Positions 1 through 6,269 of a DNA stretch of 8,168 bases are shown here, piece after piece (the first letter of the stretch is position 1; every line of letters starts with the position of its first letter). The position numbers and the translations under genes were made by a program. Origin of the DNA: Solobacterium sp. (GTDB lineage: Bacteria; Bacillota_I; Bacilli_A; Erysipelotrichales; Erysipelotrichaceae). Below the pieces are notes generated by a model. That model had not been told where the DNA came from. It saw nothing but the letters and a program-made list of their open reading frames with translations, and did not search any database. Where the stretch lies: contig JAFVFM010000272.1 in NCBI GenBank assembly GCA_017475415.1, positions 1-8,168 on the forward strand, read 5' to 3'.

Positions 1-1685
1 CAAAGATCTTTTTCCTTTTGAAATTGGATCTTTTGTTTATGCAATTCATCTTTTTCTTTTTGTAATGCAGTTAATTGTTCCTGCAATTTTAAATTATTCG
101 CCTCTACTTCATTCAATTGTTCTTCTAATTTACTAATTAATGTATCCTCTTCACTATCCGATTGTTTCATTAAAAAGCGTGCATATTTAATCACTTCTTT
201 AGGTAAGCCATAACGTTTAGCAACATTAATTGCATTAGATTGCCCAGTAAGACCTTGAATATAACGATAAGTAGGCATTAATTTATCCATATCAAATTGT
301 ACACTCGCTAATAAAATATCCTCATGCCTTTTGCCGTATGCCTTAAGTCGAGAAAAGTGTGTAGTAACAATCGTTATACATCCAATTTCTCTTAAATGAT
401 TTAATAAGGCTATACCTAAACTTTCCCCTTCTTTTGGATCTGTTCCACTACCTAATTCATCCAAAAGTACTAAGCTATTTACTGTAGCATGATTCGTAAT
501 ATAGGCTTGTTTTTGAATATGCGCACTAAAACTCGACAAAGAAGAAATTACACTTTGATCATCTCCTATATCTTCAAATACTTGATCAAAAAAAGGTAAA
601 TGCGCTTCTTCTGCAGGAACAGGTATACCACAATAACTCATCAAAACAAATAAACCTAATATTTTTAAAGACACCGTTTTACCACCTGTATTTGGACCCG
701 TAATTAATAGCATCTTTTTCCCATCTGCGATACGATACGTATTCGCTACTACTTTTTTCGGATCAATCAAAGGGTGTCTAGCCTTAACTAAAATATAATC
801 ATTACCTTTTTGTATATCGGCACATACTGCGTCATGTTTTTGCCCCCATAAAGCCTTGGCGAAGATTTCATCCAATATAGAAACTGTATCTAAATTCGCA
901 AGTAGACTATCACTCACTGTTGCAATTTCATTTGAAAGCTGACGCAATACTCTTTCTATTTCTTCTTTTTCTTTTGATAACAACTCCTGCTTTCGATTAT
1001 TTAAATGTAATACTGCAGCAGGTTCAATATAACTTGCTTGCCCAGAAGCACTTTCCCCATAACTTAATCCACCAAATTGATTTTTATCCGAAGATTTCAC
1101 AAGAATGACTGCCCGATCATTACGATAAGCTACAATCGCATCCACAACCGAATCCTTATGGGTTTGTATAAACCGCTGCACAGCTTGGGTAATTTCCATA
1201 TCTACTTTCTTTAAGGATAGTCGAATACCTTTTAATTCCATTGAAGCCGTATCTAAAACAGCACCATAATCATCTATACAATGATCTATATGTTGAATTA
1301 ATTTCGGATATTCAATTAAAGACTGAAATAATTCAGAAATATATTCCAATTTCACTTCTTGTAGGGAGTCATAAAAACGAACAATAGCTTGTATACCTAA
1401 TAAAAATTGTTTTACATCATTGATATCTGTAGCACTAAGTAAACTACCCTTCTTCGCTTGAGAAAAGACCAGCGTTAAATCCTTCATCCCATAAAAAGGA
1501 CAAAGAAAATTTTTATGTATAATACGCAAATCCACTTTTGTATATAGTAAATTGCGATTAATCACTAGTGGCTTATAACTAGGTTCTAAAGCTAGGATTC
1601 TCTTTTTACCAAGGGAAAAAGAAGCTAGTTGACTAACTTCTTCAATAATTGTATTTAATTCTAAAGCTTGTTCTAATTTACTCAT
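1..1685 (-). CDS. mutS2: Endonuclease MutS2, 3' part missing at the window edge
   Basis: MutS-family ATPase lacking the N-terminal mismatch-recognition domain, as in MutS2. About 561 codons are present; the usual length is near 780, so the C-terminal KOW and Smr nuclease domains lie beyond position 1. Residues 1-300 form the core/clamp region. Walker A is GPNTGGKT (from G330), a conserved DDQS...SSFSAH block begins at D375, and Walker B is LVLLDELGSGTDPKEG (D409, E410), the MutS2 signature. A Lys/Glu/Leu-rich coiled coil starts near residue 510. The family suppresses recombination and, in Bacillus subtilis, acts on collided ribosomes. The start ATG at 1685 has an in-frame stop four codons upstream-side (1692-1694) and no recognisable Shine-Dalgarno sequence. 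It overlaps as ATGA with the stop of an open frame continuing from cvpA. Family assignment is very secure. Confidence 0.96.
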   Translation of the reverse strand, partial: MSKLEQALELNTIIEEVSQLASFSLGKKRILALEPSYKPLVINRNLLYTKVDLRIIHKNFLCPFYGMKDLTLVFSQAKKGSLLSATDINDVKQFLLGIQAIVRFYDSLQEVKLEYISELFQSLIEYPKLIQHIDHCIDDYGAVLDTASMELKGIRLSLKKVDMEITQAVQRFIQTHKDSVVDAIVAYRNDRAVILVKSSDKNQFGGLSYGESASGQASYIEPAAVLHLNNRKQELLSKEKEEIERVLRQLSNEIATVSDSLLANLDTVSILDEIFAKALWGQKHDAVCADIQKGNDYILVKARHPLIDPKKVVANTYRIADGKKMLLITGPNTGGKTVSLKILGLFVLMSYCGIPVPAEEAHLPFFDQVFEDIGDDQSVISSLSSFSAHIQKQAYITNHATVNSLVLLDELGSGTDPKEGESLGIALLNHLREIGCITIVTTHFSRLKAYGKRHEDILLASVQFDMDKLMPTYRYIQGLTGQSNAINVAKRYGLPKEVIKYARFLMKQSDSEEDTLISKLEEQLNEVEANNLKLQEQLTALQKEKDELHKQKIQFQKEKDL

Positions 1686-1768
1686 TTTGATTTATTATTT
1701 AAGGCATCAATTGCATCTAAGAAGCCTTTTTCTTCTAACCATTTTTCTAAATTCTCTTTTTGATTTAA
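1682..1768 (-). other. Untranslated in-frame continuation of cvpA up to mutS2
   Basis: Directly after the cvpA TAA (1769-1771) the same reading frame stays open for 28 codons and ends in TGA at 1682-1684, overlapping the mutS2 ATG by four bases (ATGA). It reads as a protein-like amphipathic tail ending WLEEKGFLDAIDALNNKSK. The stretch has no ATG, GTG or TTG start of its own in this frame. It could therefore be translated only by readthrough of the TAA, or if the TAA is a mutation or sequencing error. The likely ancestral cvpA product was 223 residues. That this is a lost C-terminus is inference; the open frame and the overlap are seen directly. Confidence 0.6.
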
Positions 1769-2353
1769 TTATATTTGTGACTTACCATCCAATAAGGAAT
1801 CAATCGCTTCGGAATTCTTAAATTCATTGGATACATGTGAAAAGATAGCAGAAGAAATGGAAGAAACAGGTCCAATTACTGTATTATTCTTTACATCCAT
1901 TCCATTTTTAAATACAGGTAAAGCTAAAATAATAGACAGAATAAAAATCCATATACATGATTCCACTACTCCAAAAACTCCCCCTAATAAAGAATCAAAT
2001 TTACCAATTAACGGGATATCTTTTAATGACTTCAATAAATAATTCACAAAGGTTAATAGTATTCTAACTAATATAACTAATACGACAAACCAAAAGATTT
2101 CATTTATATATCGCCTAGCTGCTTCTGCTAAAGCTGTGCCATTTAAGGCATGAATATTAACAGGCCATATTGGCAAATGTTCAGCAAGTATTCCTGAAAA
2201 TAACCATGCAACATACATCGCAATAAGAGAAGTAAATAAAGATACAATAGACCTTACAAAGCCCTTCTTATATCCTAAAAAGACAAATACAATGGTCATG
2301 ATGAGTATCGCTATATTAATATACATAAACCAACTTTCATTAATCGCAAACAT
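1769..2353 (-). CDS. cvpA: CvpA family membrane protein, possibly shortened at its C-terminus
   Basis: Integral membrane protein of 194 residues in the CvpA family (colicin V production; B. subtilis YshB type). Its molecular role is poorly defined. Likely membrane segments are at about 10-27, 34-53, 84-106 and 122-147. Family landmarks are GYKKGFV (27-33) after the first segment and IPLIGKFDSLLGGVFGVVES (113-132) before and into the last. The chosen ATG follows GAGATGAT, which matches the anti-SD complement with one mismatch, 8 bases after GAG. Met10 would also give a normal family N-terminus but lacks a comparable binding site. It leads a two-gene unit with mutS2, a common Firmicutes pairing. 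The frame continues open after the TAA to mutS2, so the 194-residue form may be truncated. Confidence 0.88.
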   Translation of the reverse strand: MFAINESWFMYINIAILIMTIVFVFLGYKKGFVRSIVSLFTSLIAMYVAWLFSGILAEHLPIWPVNIHALNGTALAEAARRYINEIFWFVVLVILVRILLTFVNYLLKSLKDIPLIGKFDSLLGGVFGVVESCIWIFILSIILALPVFKNGMDVKNNTVIGPVSSISSAIFSHVSNEFKNSEAIDSLLDGKSQI

Positions 2354-2377
2354 AAAATCATCTCTACTTTCTCAATA

Positions 2378-2406
2378 ATCATAAACTTATCTTCATGACT
2401 TATCAA
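2378..2406 (-). promoter_or_regulatory. Sigma-A type promoter for cvpA-mutS2
   Basis: On the minus strand, TTGATA (2401-2406) and TATGAT (2378-2383) are separated by exactly 17 bases. Matches to consensus are five of six at the -10 and four to five of six at the -35. Transcription would start near 2371, giving a leader of about 18 bases before the cvpA ATG. The -35 lies only a few bases from the -10 of the opposing rnhC promoter, so the two promoters probably compete or share a regulator site. This is prediction from sequence only. Confidence 0.65.
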
Positions 2407-2412
2407 TGACAG

Positions 2413-2421
2413 TGCTACAAT
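2413..2421 (+). promoter_or_regulatory. Extended -10 promoter for rnhC, start point at the ATG
   Basis: TGCTACAAT contains an extended -10 TG (2413-2414) and a TACAAT hexamer (2416-2421). There is no good -35; the best at 17 bases is TTCATG (2393-2398), three of six. Six bases separate the hexamer from the rnhC ATG at 2428, so the expected transcription start falls on or next to the start codon. This would yield a leaderless mRNA. Confidence 0.5.
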
Positions 2422-2427
2422 ATTATC

Positions 2428-3312
2428 ATGACAAAAGCGAAAGTTTATACTTTATTACTAAAAAAAGAGGATGAAGAAAAGCTATTTTCCCTCTTTCATG
2501 AATATGCACATATAGCACCTCAATATGCGAAATGGCAATTACGTTTAGAAAATTGTGTCATCACTTGTTACAACAGTGGTAAAACAGTATTTCAAGGTAA
2601 AGATGCATATATTTATGCCGCAAAATATGATGCTTCTATAGTAGACAATCAACCAAAAGAAGGTAGAAAGAATATCTATCCTCAAGCAGGTAGCGATGAA
2701 GTGGGTACAGGAGATTATTTTGGCCCTATTTGTGTATGTGCTACATATATTCATCCAACGCAAGTAAAGGCTTTAGAATCGTTGCCAATTCAAGATTCAA
2801 AAGCGATTACCGATAAGTTGATATTAGAAGTCGCTCCTATATTAATGCAACAATTGAAGCATAGCTTATTGATTGTTTCTAATGATAAATATAATGAAGT
2901 TCATGTTACAAATAATATGAATCAAATTAAAGCAAAATTACATAACCAAGCTTTCATCAATCTAGAAAAAAAAGTTGAACTACCAGAGTTCATCATTGTA
3001 GATCAATTTACACCAGAAACATCGTATTATCGCTATCTACAAAAGGAAAGAAAAGTCATAAATCATATCCATTTTGAAACCAAAGCTGAAAGTAAATATT
3101 TATCTGTAGCTGCTTCCTCTATGATTGCTCGCTATGCCTTCTTAAAAGAAATGGAAAAGATGAACGAAAAATATCAATTGGATTTCCCACTAGGAGCAAG
3201 TGATAAAGTAGACCTTTTCGCAATAGAATTCATCAATCAGTATGGAATTGAAGAATTACAACATGTCGCAAAAATGCATTTTAAGAATACAGAAAAAATC
3301 CTGAACGATTAG
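2428..3312 (+). CDS. rnhC: Ribonuclease HIII
   Basis: Cleaves the RNA strand of RNA-DNA hybrids (R-loops, primers) in the cytoplasm. The 294 residues match the usual family length of about 300. The N-terminal substrate-binding (DUF3378, TBP-like) domain covers roughly 1-75, including CVITCYNSGKTVFQGKDA (43-60). The type 2 RNase H domain begins at AGSDEVGTGDYFGP (87-100). The DEDE active site of the HIII type is visible: D90, E91, D192 in FIIVDQF, and E221 in KAESKYLSVAASSMIARY. The DSK motif is at D123. The start is the only ATG after an in-frame stop (2407-2409) and has no Shine-Dalgarno sequence. It is divergent from cvpA-mutS2, a common Firmicutes neighbourhood, and converges on the dCMP deaminase gene, overlapping it by four bases. 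Confidence 0.96.
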   Translation: MTKAKVYTLLLKKEDEEKLFSLFHEYAHIAPQYAKWQLRLENCVITCYNSGKTVFQGKDAYIYAAKYDASIVDNQPKEGRKNIYPQAGSDEVGTGDYFGPICVCATYIHPTQVKALESLPIQDSKAITDKLILEVAPILMQQLKHSLLIVSNDKYNEVHVTNNMNQIKAKLHNQAFINLEKKVELPEFIIVDQFTPETSYYRYLQKERKVINHIHFETKAESKYLSVAASSMIARYAFLKEMEKMNEKYQLDFPLGASDKVDLFAIEFINQYGIEELQHVAKMHFKNTEKILND

Positions 3313-3327
3313 AGCTCAGGATTTTTT
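3293..3327. terminator. Bidirectional intrinsic terminator within overlapping stop codons
   Basis: A perfect 12-bp inverted repeat, AAAAAATCCTGA (3293-3304) and TCAGGATTTTTT (3316-3327), encloses an 11-base loop. Each strand ends the stem in a run of six T, so it can terminate rnhC on the plus strand and the lspA-to-deaminase operon on the minus strand. The rnhC TAG (3310-3312) and the deaminase TAA (3309-3311) both lie in the loop. The stem therefore encodes the last residues of both proteins. Confidence 0.85.
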
Positions 3328-3806
3328 GTCTTTTCTACATGTAAAGCAATTGTATTTTCTAATTTCACTAATTCAACACCGGCAGCTTTTAACATACGTT
3401 TACTCGCAATATTGGTATCTACACCATCATATTTATCTGATTCATATACGACTCGATTTATACCCGATTGAATAATCGCTTTAGCACATTCATTACACGG
3501 GAATAAAGAAACATAGATTGTACAGCCATTTACTGGCCATTTCGAACTGAGGATGGCATTGAGTTCTGCATGTACAACAAAGGCATATTTCGTATTTAAT
3601 ACATCACCTTCTCTATCCCATGGGAAGATTTCATCATCACACCCTTTAGGAAATCCATTATAACCAACGGAAACAACGCGATGATTTTCATCAACGATAG
3701 CAGCACCTACTTGTGTACTAGGATCTTTAGAACGTAAAGCACTTAAATGTGCTAAGCCCATAAAATATTCATCCCAATTTAAAACATCCTCTCGTTTAGT
3801 CATCAT
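3309..3806 (-). CDS. dCMP deaminase (deoxycytidylate deaminase)
   Basis: Zinc enzyme converting dCMP to dUMP, the substrate of thymidylate synthase, in the cytoplasm. The 165 residues fit the family (ComEB type in Bacillus). The zinc site is H79 in VVHAELNAIL, with E81 as proton shuttle, and C104 and C107 in LFPCNECAKAII. The N-terminal STQVGAAIV (30-38) and GYNGFPKGCDDE (48-59) are typical of dCMP rather than cytidine deaminases. The protein starts Met-Met. GGAG lies 5 bases before the first ATG and 8 before the second, so either start is possible. The first ATG overlaps the rhomboid stop as ATGA. It is the last gene of the lspA operon and ends inside the bidirectional terminator. It is not beside the competence genes that give the Bacillus homologue its name. 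Confidence 0.95.
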   Translation of the reverse strand: MMTKREDVLNWDEYFMGLAHLSALRSKDPSTQVGAAIVDENHRVVSVGYNGFPKGCDDEIFPWDREGDVLNTKYAFVVHAELNAILSSKWPVNGCTIYVSLFPCNECAKAIIQSGINRVVYESDKYDGVDTNIASKRMLKAAGVELVKLENTIALHVEKTKNPEL

Positions 3807-4606
3807 GGTAACTCCTTCATTAATATTTCTAATTTAATATCGTCTATATTATACAAATTATCTAACCGATGAGCCATACTTATCGCATAATCCTTAAGCC
3901 CCAAATCGTATTCTTGTTTAAGCACTTGATAATCTGTTTTTAAATATAATTCATCTTTTCGAATAAAACGATTTTGATAAGAAAAATATATAGTTAACAA
4001 AAATAATATAATCGTTGCAAAGAAATAATTTCTTTTTAAAGAAGGCTGATTATGTTTATCTAATATACCCATCATCATTAAACCAAATACGAAGCCTCCT
4101 AGATGCGCACTATATGCAACACCAGGAATAAAATTAATATATAAATTAATCATAAAGGTTTGTATTAGATTTAAACGTATCAGAGGATTCTTATATACCT
4201 TCATGCGAATAACCAAATAGGTATAAGCAGCTAATAAACCATATAGACCACCCGAAATACCAACAGCTAAACCATTTCCCTTTAGAATAAATTGAAATAA
4301 TGATCCCCCTATAATCGAGAAGAATAATATGGATAAATATTTCACTTTAGAAAAATTATTCTCCATAAAGCGACCTAAATGATAAAGAGAAAACATATTC
4401 ATGAGTAAGTGAAAAAAATCAATATGAATAAAGCCACAGGTAAATACACGCCACAATTCACCAACAGAAATAAAGGCTTTATAATACGCACCAAAAAGAA
4501 TAGCATTTTCAATTGGTGTTAGAAGTGGTAAATAATTCACAAAAAGGAAAACAAGAATACAAATGATTATAATTAGATAGGTTACAGGATATTTAATCGA
4601 TTTCAC
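3803..4606 (-). CDS. Rhomboid family intramembrane serine protease
   Basis: Membrane protease of 267 residues that cleaves transmembrane segments of other proteins; its substrates cannot be told from sequence. The catalytic dyad is intact: S118 in GISGGLYGL (116-124) and H168 in AHLGGFVFG (167-175). The supporting WRVFTCGFIH and HLLMN (H61, H66, N70) are present. The six core membrane segments are followed by a seventh at about 194-209 and a soluble charged tail of about 55 residues. The translation start is GTG at 4606, supported by AGAAAGGA 8 bases upstream. It overlaps rluD by 14 bases and the deaminase gene by four. Its place in an operon with LspA puts two intramembrane proteases under joint expression, though a functional link is only inference. 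Confidence 0.93.
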   Translation of the reverse strand: MKSIKYPVTYLIIIICILVFLFVNYLPLLTPIENAILFGAYYKAFISVGELWRVFTCGFIHIDFFHLLMNMFSLYHLGRFMENNFSKVKYLSILFFSIIGGSLFQFILKGNGLAVGISGGLYGLLAAYTYLVIRMKVYKNPLIRLNLIQTFMINLYINFIPGVAYSAHLGGFVFGLMMMGILDKHNQPSLKRNYFFATIILFLLTIYFSYQNRFIRKDELYLKTDYQVLKQEYDLGLKDYAISMAHRLDNLYNIDDIKLEILMKELP

Positions 4607-5519
4607 AAGCGTTATCCTTTCTCAATGCCTCTAAAATATTTTCGAAATATTCCGGTATTGGTGCATAAAAATGCATAGGTTTTTTCGTTGTAGGATGAAT
4701 TAATTCCAATTCACTTGCGTGAAGCACCTGTCCCTGTGTTTCAAAAACTTTTGATTTTTTTCCATATTTTTCATCCCCTAATAAAGGATGATTAATATAT
4801 TTCATATGAACACGAATTTGATGTGTTCTACCTGTTTCTAATTGAAATTGCATATAAGTCGCTTTAGAAAAGCGCTCTAGGACATGAAAATGTGTTATGG
4901 CATTCCTGGCATTTTTATCAGTAACAGCCATCTTTTGTCTATCCCTAGTATCACGGGCAATAGGAGCATCTACTATACCATCATTATGTGGAATAACTCC
5001 TTTTACAATACCTACATAAGTACGTTTACAAGTTTTATTCGCTAATTGATTTGCGATTTCATGATGGGAATGATCATTTTTGCAAGCCACAATACAGCCT
5101 GTAGTATCTTTGTCAATTCGATGTACTATTCCTGGTCGAATCACACCATTAATGCCAGATAAATCTTTACAATGATATAAAAGTGCATTTACTAAAGTAC
5201 CACTTTGGTTACCAGCTGCAGGATGAACCACCATTCCTTTTGGCTTATTGATCACAATAATATCTTCATCTTCATAAAGTATATCTAAAGGAATATCTTC
5301 TGCCTTTACTTCTAAATCTATATCTTCTGGTACTTCACATTGAATTTCATCTCCTAATTGTACCTTATAGCTAGCTTTAACTGGTTTATCCATCACAAAA
5401 ACTAAGCCACTAGAAACTAAATCCTGTATACGCGTACGTGAAAGATCAGAATGCTTTGCGAGATATTTATCAATACGTAAATCTATATCTTCTTCTACTA
5501 ACCAATTAAGCTTTGCCAT
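4593..5519 (-). CDS. rluD: RluA/RluD family rRNA pseudouridine synthase
   Basis: Isomerises specific uridines to pseudouridine in structured RNA; RluD homologues act on helix 69 of 23S rRNA. The 308 residues are the normal length. An S4 RNA-binding domain covers about 14-75 (RIDKYLAKHSDLSRTRIQDL, 15-34). The catalytic domain carries INKPKGMVVHP (90-100) and HRIDKDTTG (133-141) with the catalytic D136. The later LETGRTHQIRVHM (227-239) and HPLLGDEKYG (244-253) are also family signatures. The ATG has AAAGGA 8 bases upstream within lspA and overlaps lspA by 14 bases. The lspA-rluD order is conserved in Firmicutes (lspA-ylyB in Bacillus). The exact target uridine is uncertain because RluC and RluD are hard to separate by sequence. 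Confidence 0.94.
   Translation of the reverse strand: MAKLNWLVEEDIDLRIDKYLAKHSDLSRTRIQDLVSSGLVFVMDKPVKASYKVQLGDEIQCEVPEDIDLEVKAEDIPLDILYEDEDIIVINKPKGMVVHPAAGNQSGTLVNALLYHCKDLSGINGVIRPGIVHRIDKDTTGCIVACKNDHSHHEIANQLANKTCKRTYVGIVKGVIPHNDGIVDAPIARDTRDRQKMAVTDKNARNAITHFHVLERFSKATYMQFQLETGRTHQIRVHMKYINHPLLGDEKYGKKSKVFETQGQVLHASELELIHPTTKKPMHFYAPIPEYFENILEALRKDNACEID
4615..4622 (-). promoter_or_regulatory. Ribosome binding site deciding the rhomboid GTG start
   Basis: AGAAAGGA on the minus strand matches eight bases of the anti-SD complement and sits 8 bases before the GTG at 4604-4606. It lies inside the end of rluD. This fixes a non-ATG start that overlaps rluD by 14 bases. Confidence 0.75.
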
Positions 5520-5970
5520 ATTTTTCTTCCTTTATTTGTAAAATCAATAAAAGTATTACACCTATTGTTAAAGCAGAATCAGCAATATTAAATACTGGAA
5601 AATCATAACCGAAGATAATGAAATCCAAAAAATCACGTACATATTTTAATATTGCCCTATCATACAGGTTCCCTGCTGCACCACCAATAATTAAACCAAA
5701 TACGACTTGATATGGTCTAGTTAATGGATGTTTATAACAATAATAAGCTAAATAGATAACAACGAATAAAGAGATAAGTGTTAAAAGTAAGGTTTGATTA
5801 CTCAATAAACTCCATGCCATACCTGTATTTTTGACATAGGTAAGAGAAAAAAAACCTTTAATCACTTCTACAGAATGTAGATTTTCATTCATTTGGATGA
5901 ACGATTTTGTAAATAAATCAATCATCACGATAATCAGTGCTAATAAATAAGTAAACATAACGAAATTCAT
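5506..5970 (-). CDS. lspA: Lipoprotein signal peptidase II, start uncertain (5970 or 5958)
   Basis: Aspartic protease of the cytoplasmic membrane that cleaves the signal peptide of prolipoproteins after lipidation by Lgt. The 154 residues and four membrane segments are typical. Motifs are D18xxxK22, VKNTGMAWS (46-54), GGAAGNLYDR (96-105), VRDFLDF (111-117) and FPVFNIADS (124-132). The catalytic aspartates are D113 and D131, 18 residues apart as in characterised enzymes. The longer start (5970) has only a weak GAG upstream. The internal Met5 (5958) gives an N-terminus of the same length as B. subtilis LspA as I recall it, and an extended -10 overlaps the first ATG. First gene of the lspA-rluD-rhomboid-deaminase operon. 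Confidence 0.95.
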   Translation of the reverse strand: MNFVMFTYLLALIIVMIDLFTKSFIQMNENLHSVEVIKGFFSLTYVKNTGMAWSLLSNQTLLLTLISLFVVIYLAYYCYKHPLTRPYQVVFGLIIGGAAGNLYDRAILKYVRDFLDFIIFGYDFPVFNIADSALTIGVILLLILQIKEEKYGKA

Positions 5971-5977
5971 TTTAGCA
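5969..5977 (-). promoter_or_regulatory. Possible extended -10 promoter at the lspA start
   Basis: TGCTAAAAT on the minus strand combines an extended -10 TG with TAAAAT, five of six to consensus. No convincing -35 is present; the position 17 bases upstream reads TTTCTT. It lies just downstream of the terminator ending the preceding operon, where a new promoter is expected. The predicted start near 5962 would fall inside the longer lspA frame and favour translation from 5958. Weak evidence, short AT-rich motif. Confidence 0.3.
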
Positions 5978-5990
5978 TACTCTATCCAAA

Positions 5991-6028
5991 AAAGAAAAAA
6001 AGCTTAATGATGATTCATATAAGCTTTT
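5991..6028 (-). terminator. Intrinsic terminator after the ABC-TSCPD operon
   Basis: On the minus strand a 9-bp perfect stem, AAAAGCTTA (6020-6028) with TAAGCTTTT (5998-6006), is extended by four more pairs after one bulged A. It closes on a TGAT-type tetraloop. The stem runs into a T tract interrupted by one C (TTTTTTTCTTTTTT). The stop codon of the TSCPD gene (6004-6006) lies in the stem. This separates the ABC transporter operon from lspA. Confidence 0.8.
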
Positions 6029-6258
6029 AATGCTTGCGCGATTTGATCCGGGCAAGATGTATTTTTATTTCCACAACAAATACCATCTAAGGCTTGGATT
6101 ACTTCATCTAGCTTTCTGCCTTCTACCAATTTCGCAATTCCTTGTAAATTGCCATGACATCCTCGATCAACGTTTAAGGAAAGTATTGTATCTCCTTCAA
6201 TTTCGAAATGCATTGCAGTAGAACATACACCTTTTGTTTGATATGTATATTTTTCCAT
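6004..6258 (-). CDS. Small TSCPD-domain protein, four-cysteine type
   Basis: An 84-residue soluble protein matching the stand-alone TSCPD family (TIGR03905 type). The domain is also found at the C-terminus of B12-dependent ribonucleotide reductases. Cysteines at C12, C34, C61/C62 and C69 (TSCPD at 68-71... read as NTSCPDQ) suggest a metal or redox site. The motifs are GVCSTAMHFEI, DRGCHGNLQGI and GICCGNKNTSCPDQIAQAL. The biochemical function is unknown; a zinc-ribbon-like or redox role is inferred from the cysteines. The start ATG follows a strong AGGAGG that overlaps the stop codon of the permease gene, so translation is probably coupled. No ribonucleotide reductase gene is seen in the window. 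It is the last gene before the terminator at 5991-6028. Confidence 0.88.
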   Translation of the reverse strand: MEKYTYQTKGVCSTAMHFEIEGDTILSLNVDRGCHGNLQGIAKLVEGRKLDEVIQALDGICCGNKNTSCPDQIAQALKAYMNHH

Positions 6259-6263
6259 TTGAC

Positions 6264-6269
6264 CCTCCT
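6264..6269 (-). promoter_or_regulatory. Strong Shine-Dalgarno overlapping the permease stop codon
   Basis: The minus strand reads TAGGAGG, where TAG (6268-6270) ends the permease gene and AGGAGG is the binding site for the TSCPD gene, 5 bases from its ATG. Ribosomes ending the permease would sit on this site. It indicates coupled translation of a membrane protein and a small soluble protein. Confidence 0.8.

Noticed and set aside
920..1108. Plus-strand open frame of 62 codons
   Set aside because: Lies antisense within the conserved core of mutS2, and I see no family features in it.
1682..1771. Stop codon reassignment or programmed TAA readthrough in cvpA
   Set aside because: TAA ends rnhC-side and other genes normally here, and no known readthrough context or structure is visible. 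A mutation or error is simpler.
1827..2042. Plus-strand open frame of 71 codons
   Set aside because: Antisense to the conserved CvpA coding region, so a reading shadow.
2300..2392. Short minus-strand frames starting upstream of cvpA, as possible leader peptides
   Set aside because: They begin at or before the predicted -10 and transcription start of cvpA, so they would not be on its mRNA, and they lack binding sites.
2545..2763. Minus-strand open frame of 72 codons
   Set aside because: Antisense to rnhC, covering its active-site motif; no family features of its own.
6030..6221. Plus-strand open frame of 63 codons
   Set aside because: Antisense to the cysteine-rich TSCPD gene, which has a strong binding site and family motifs.
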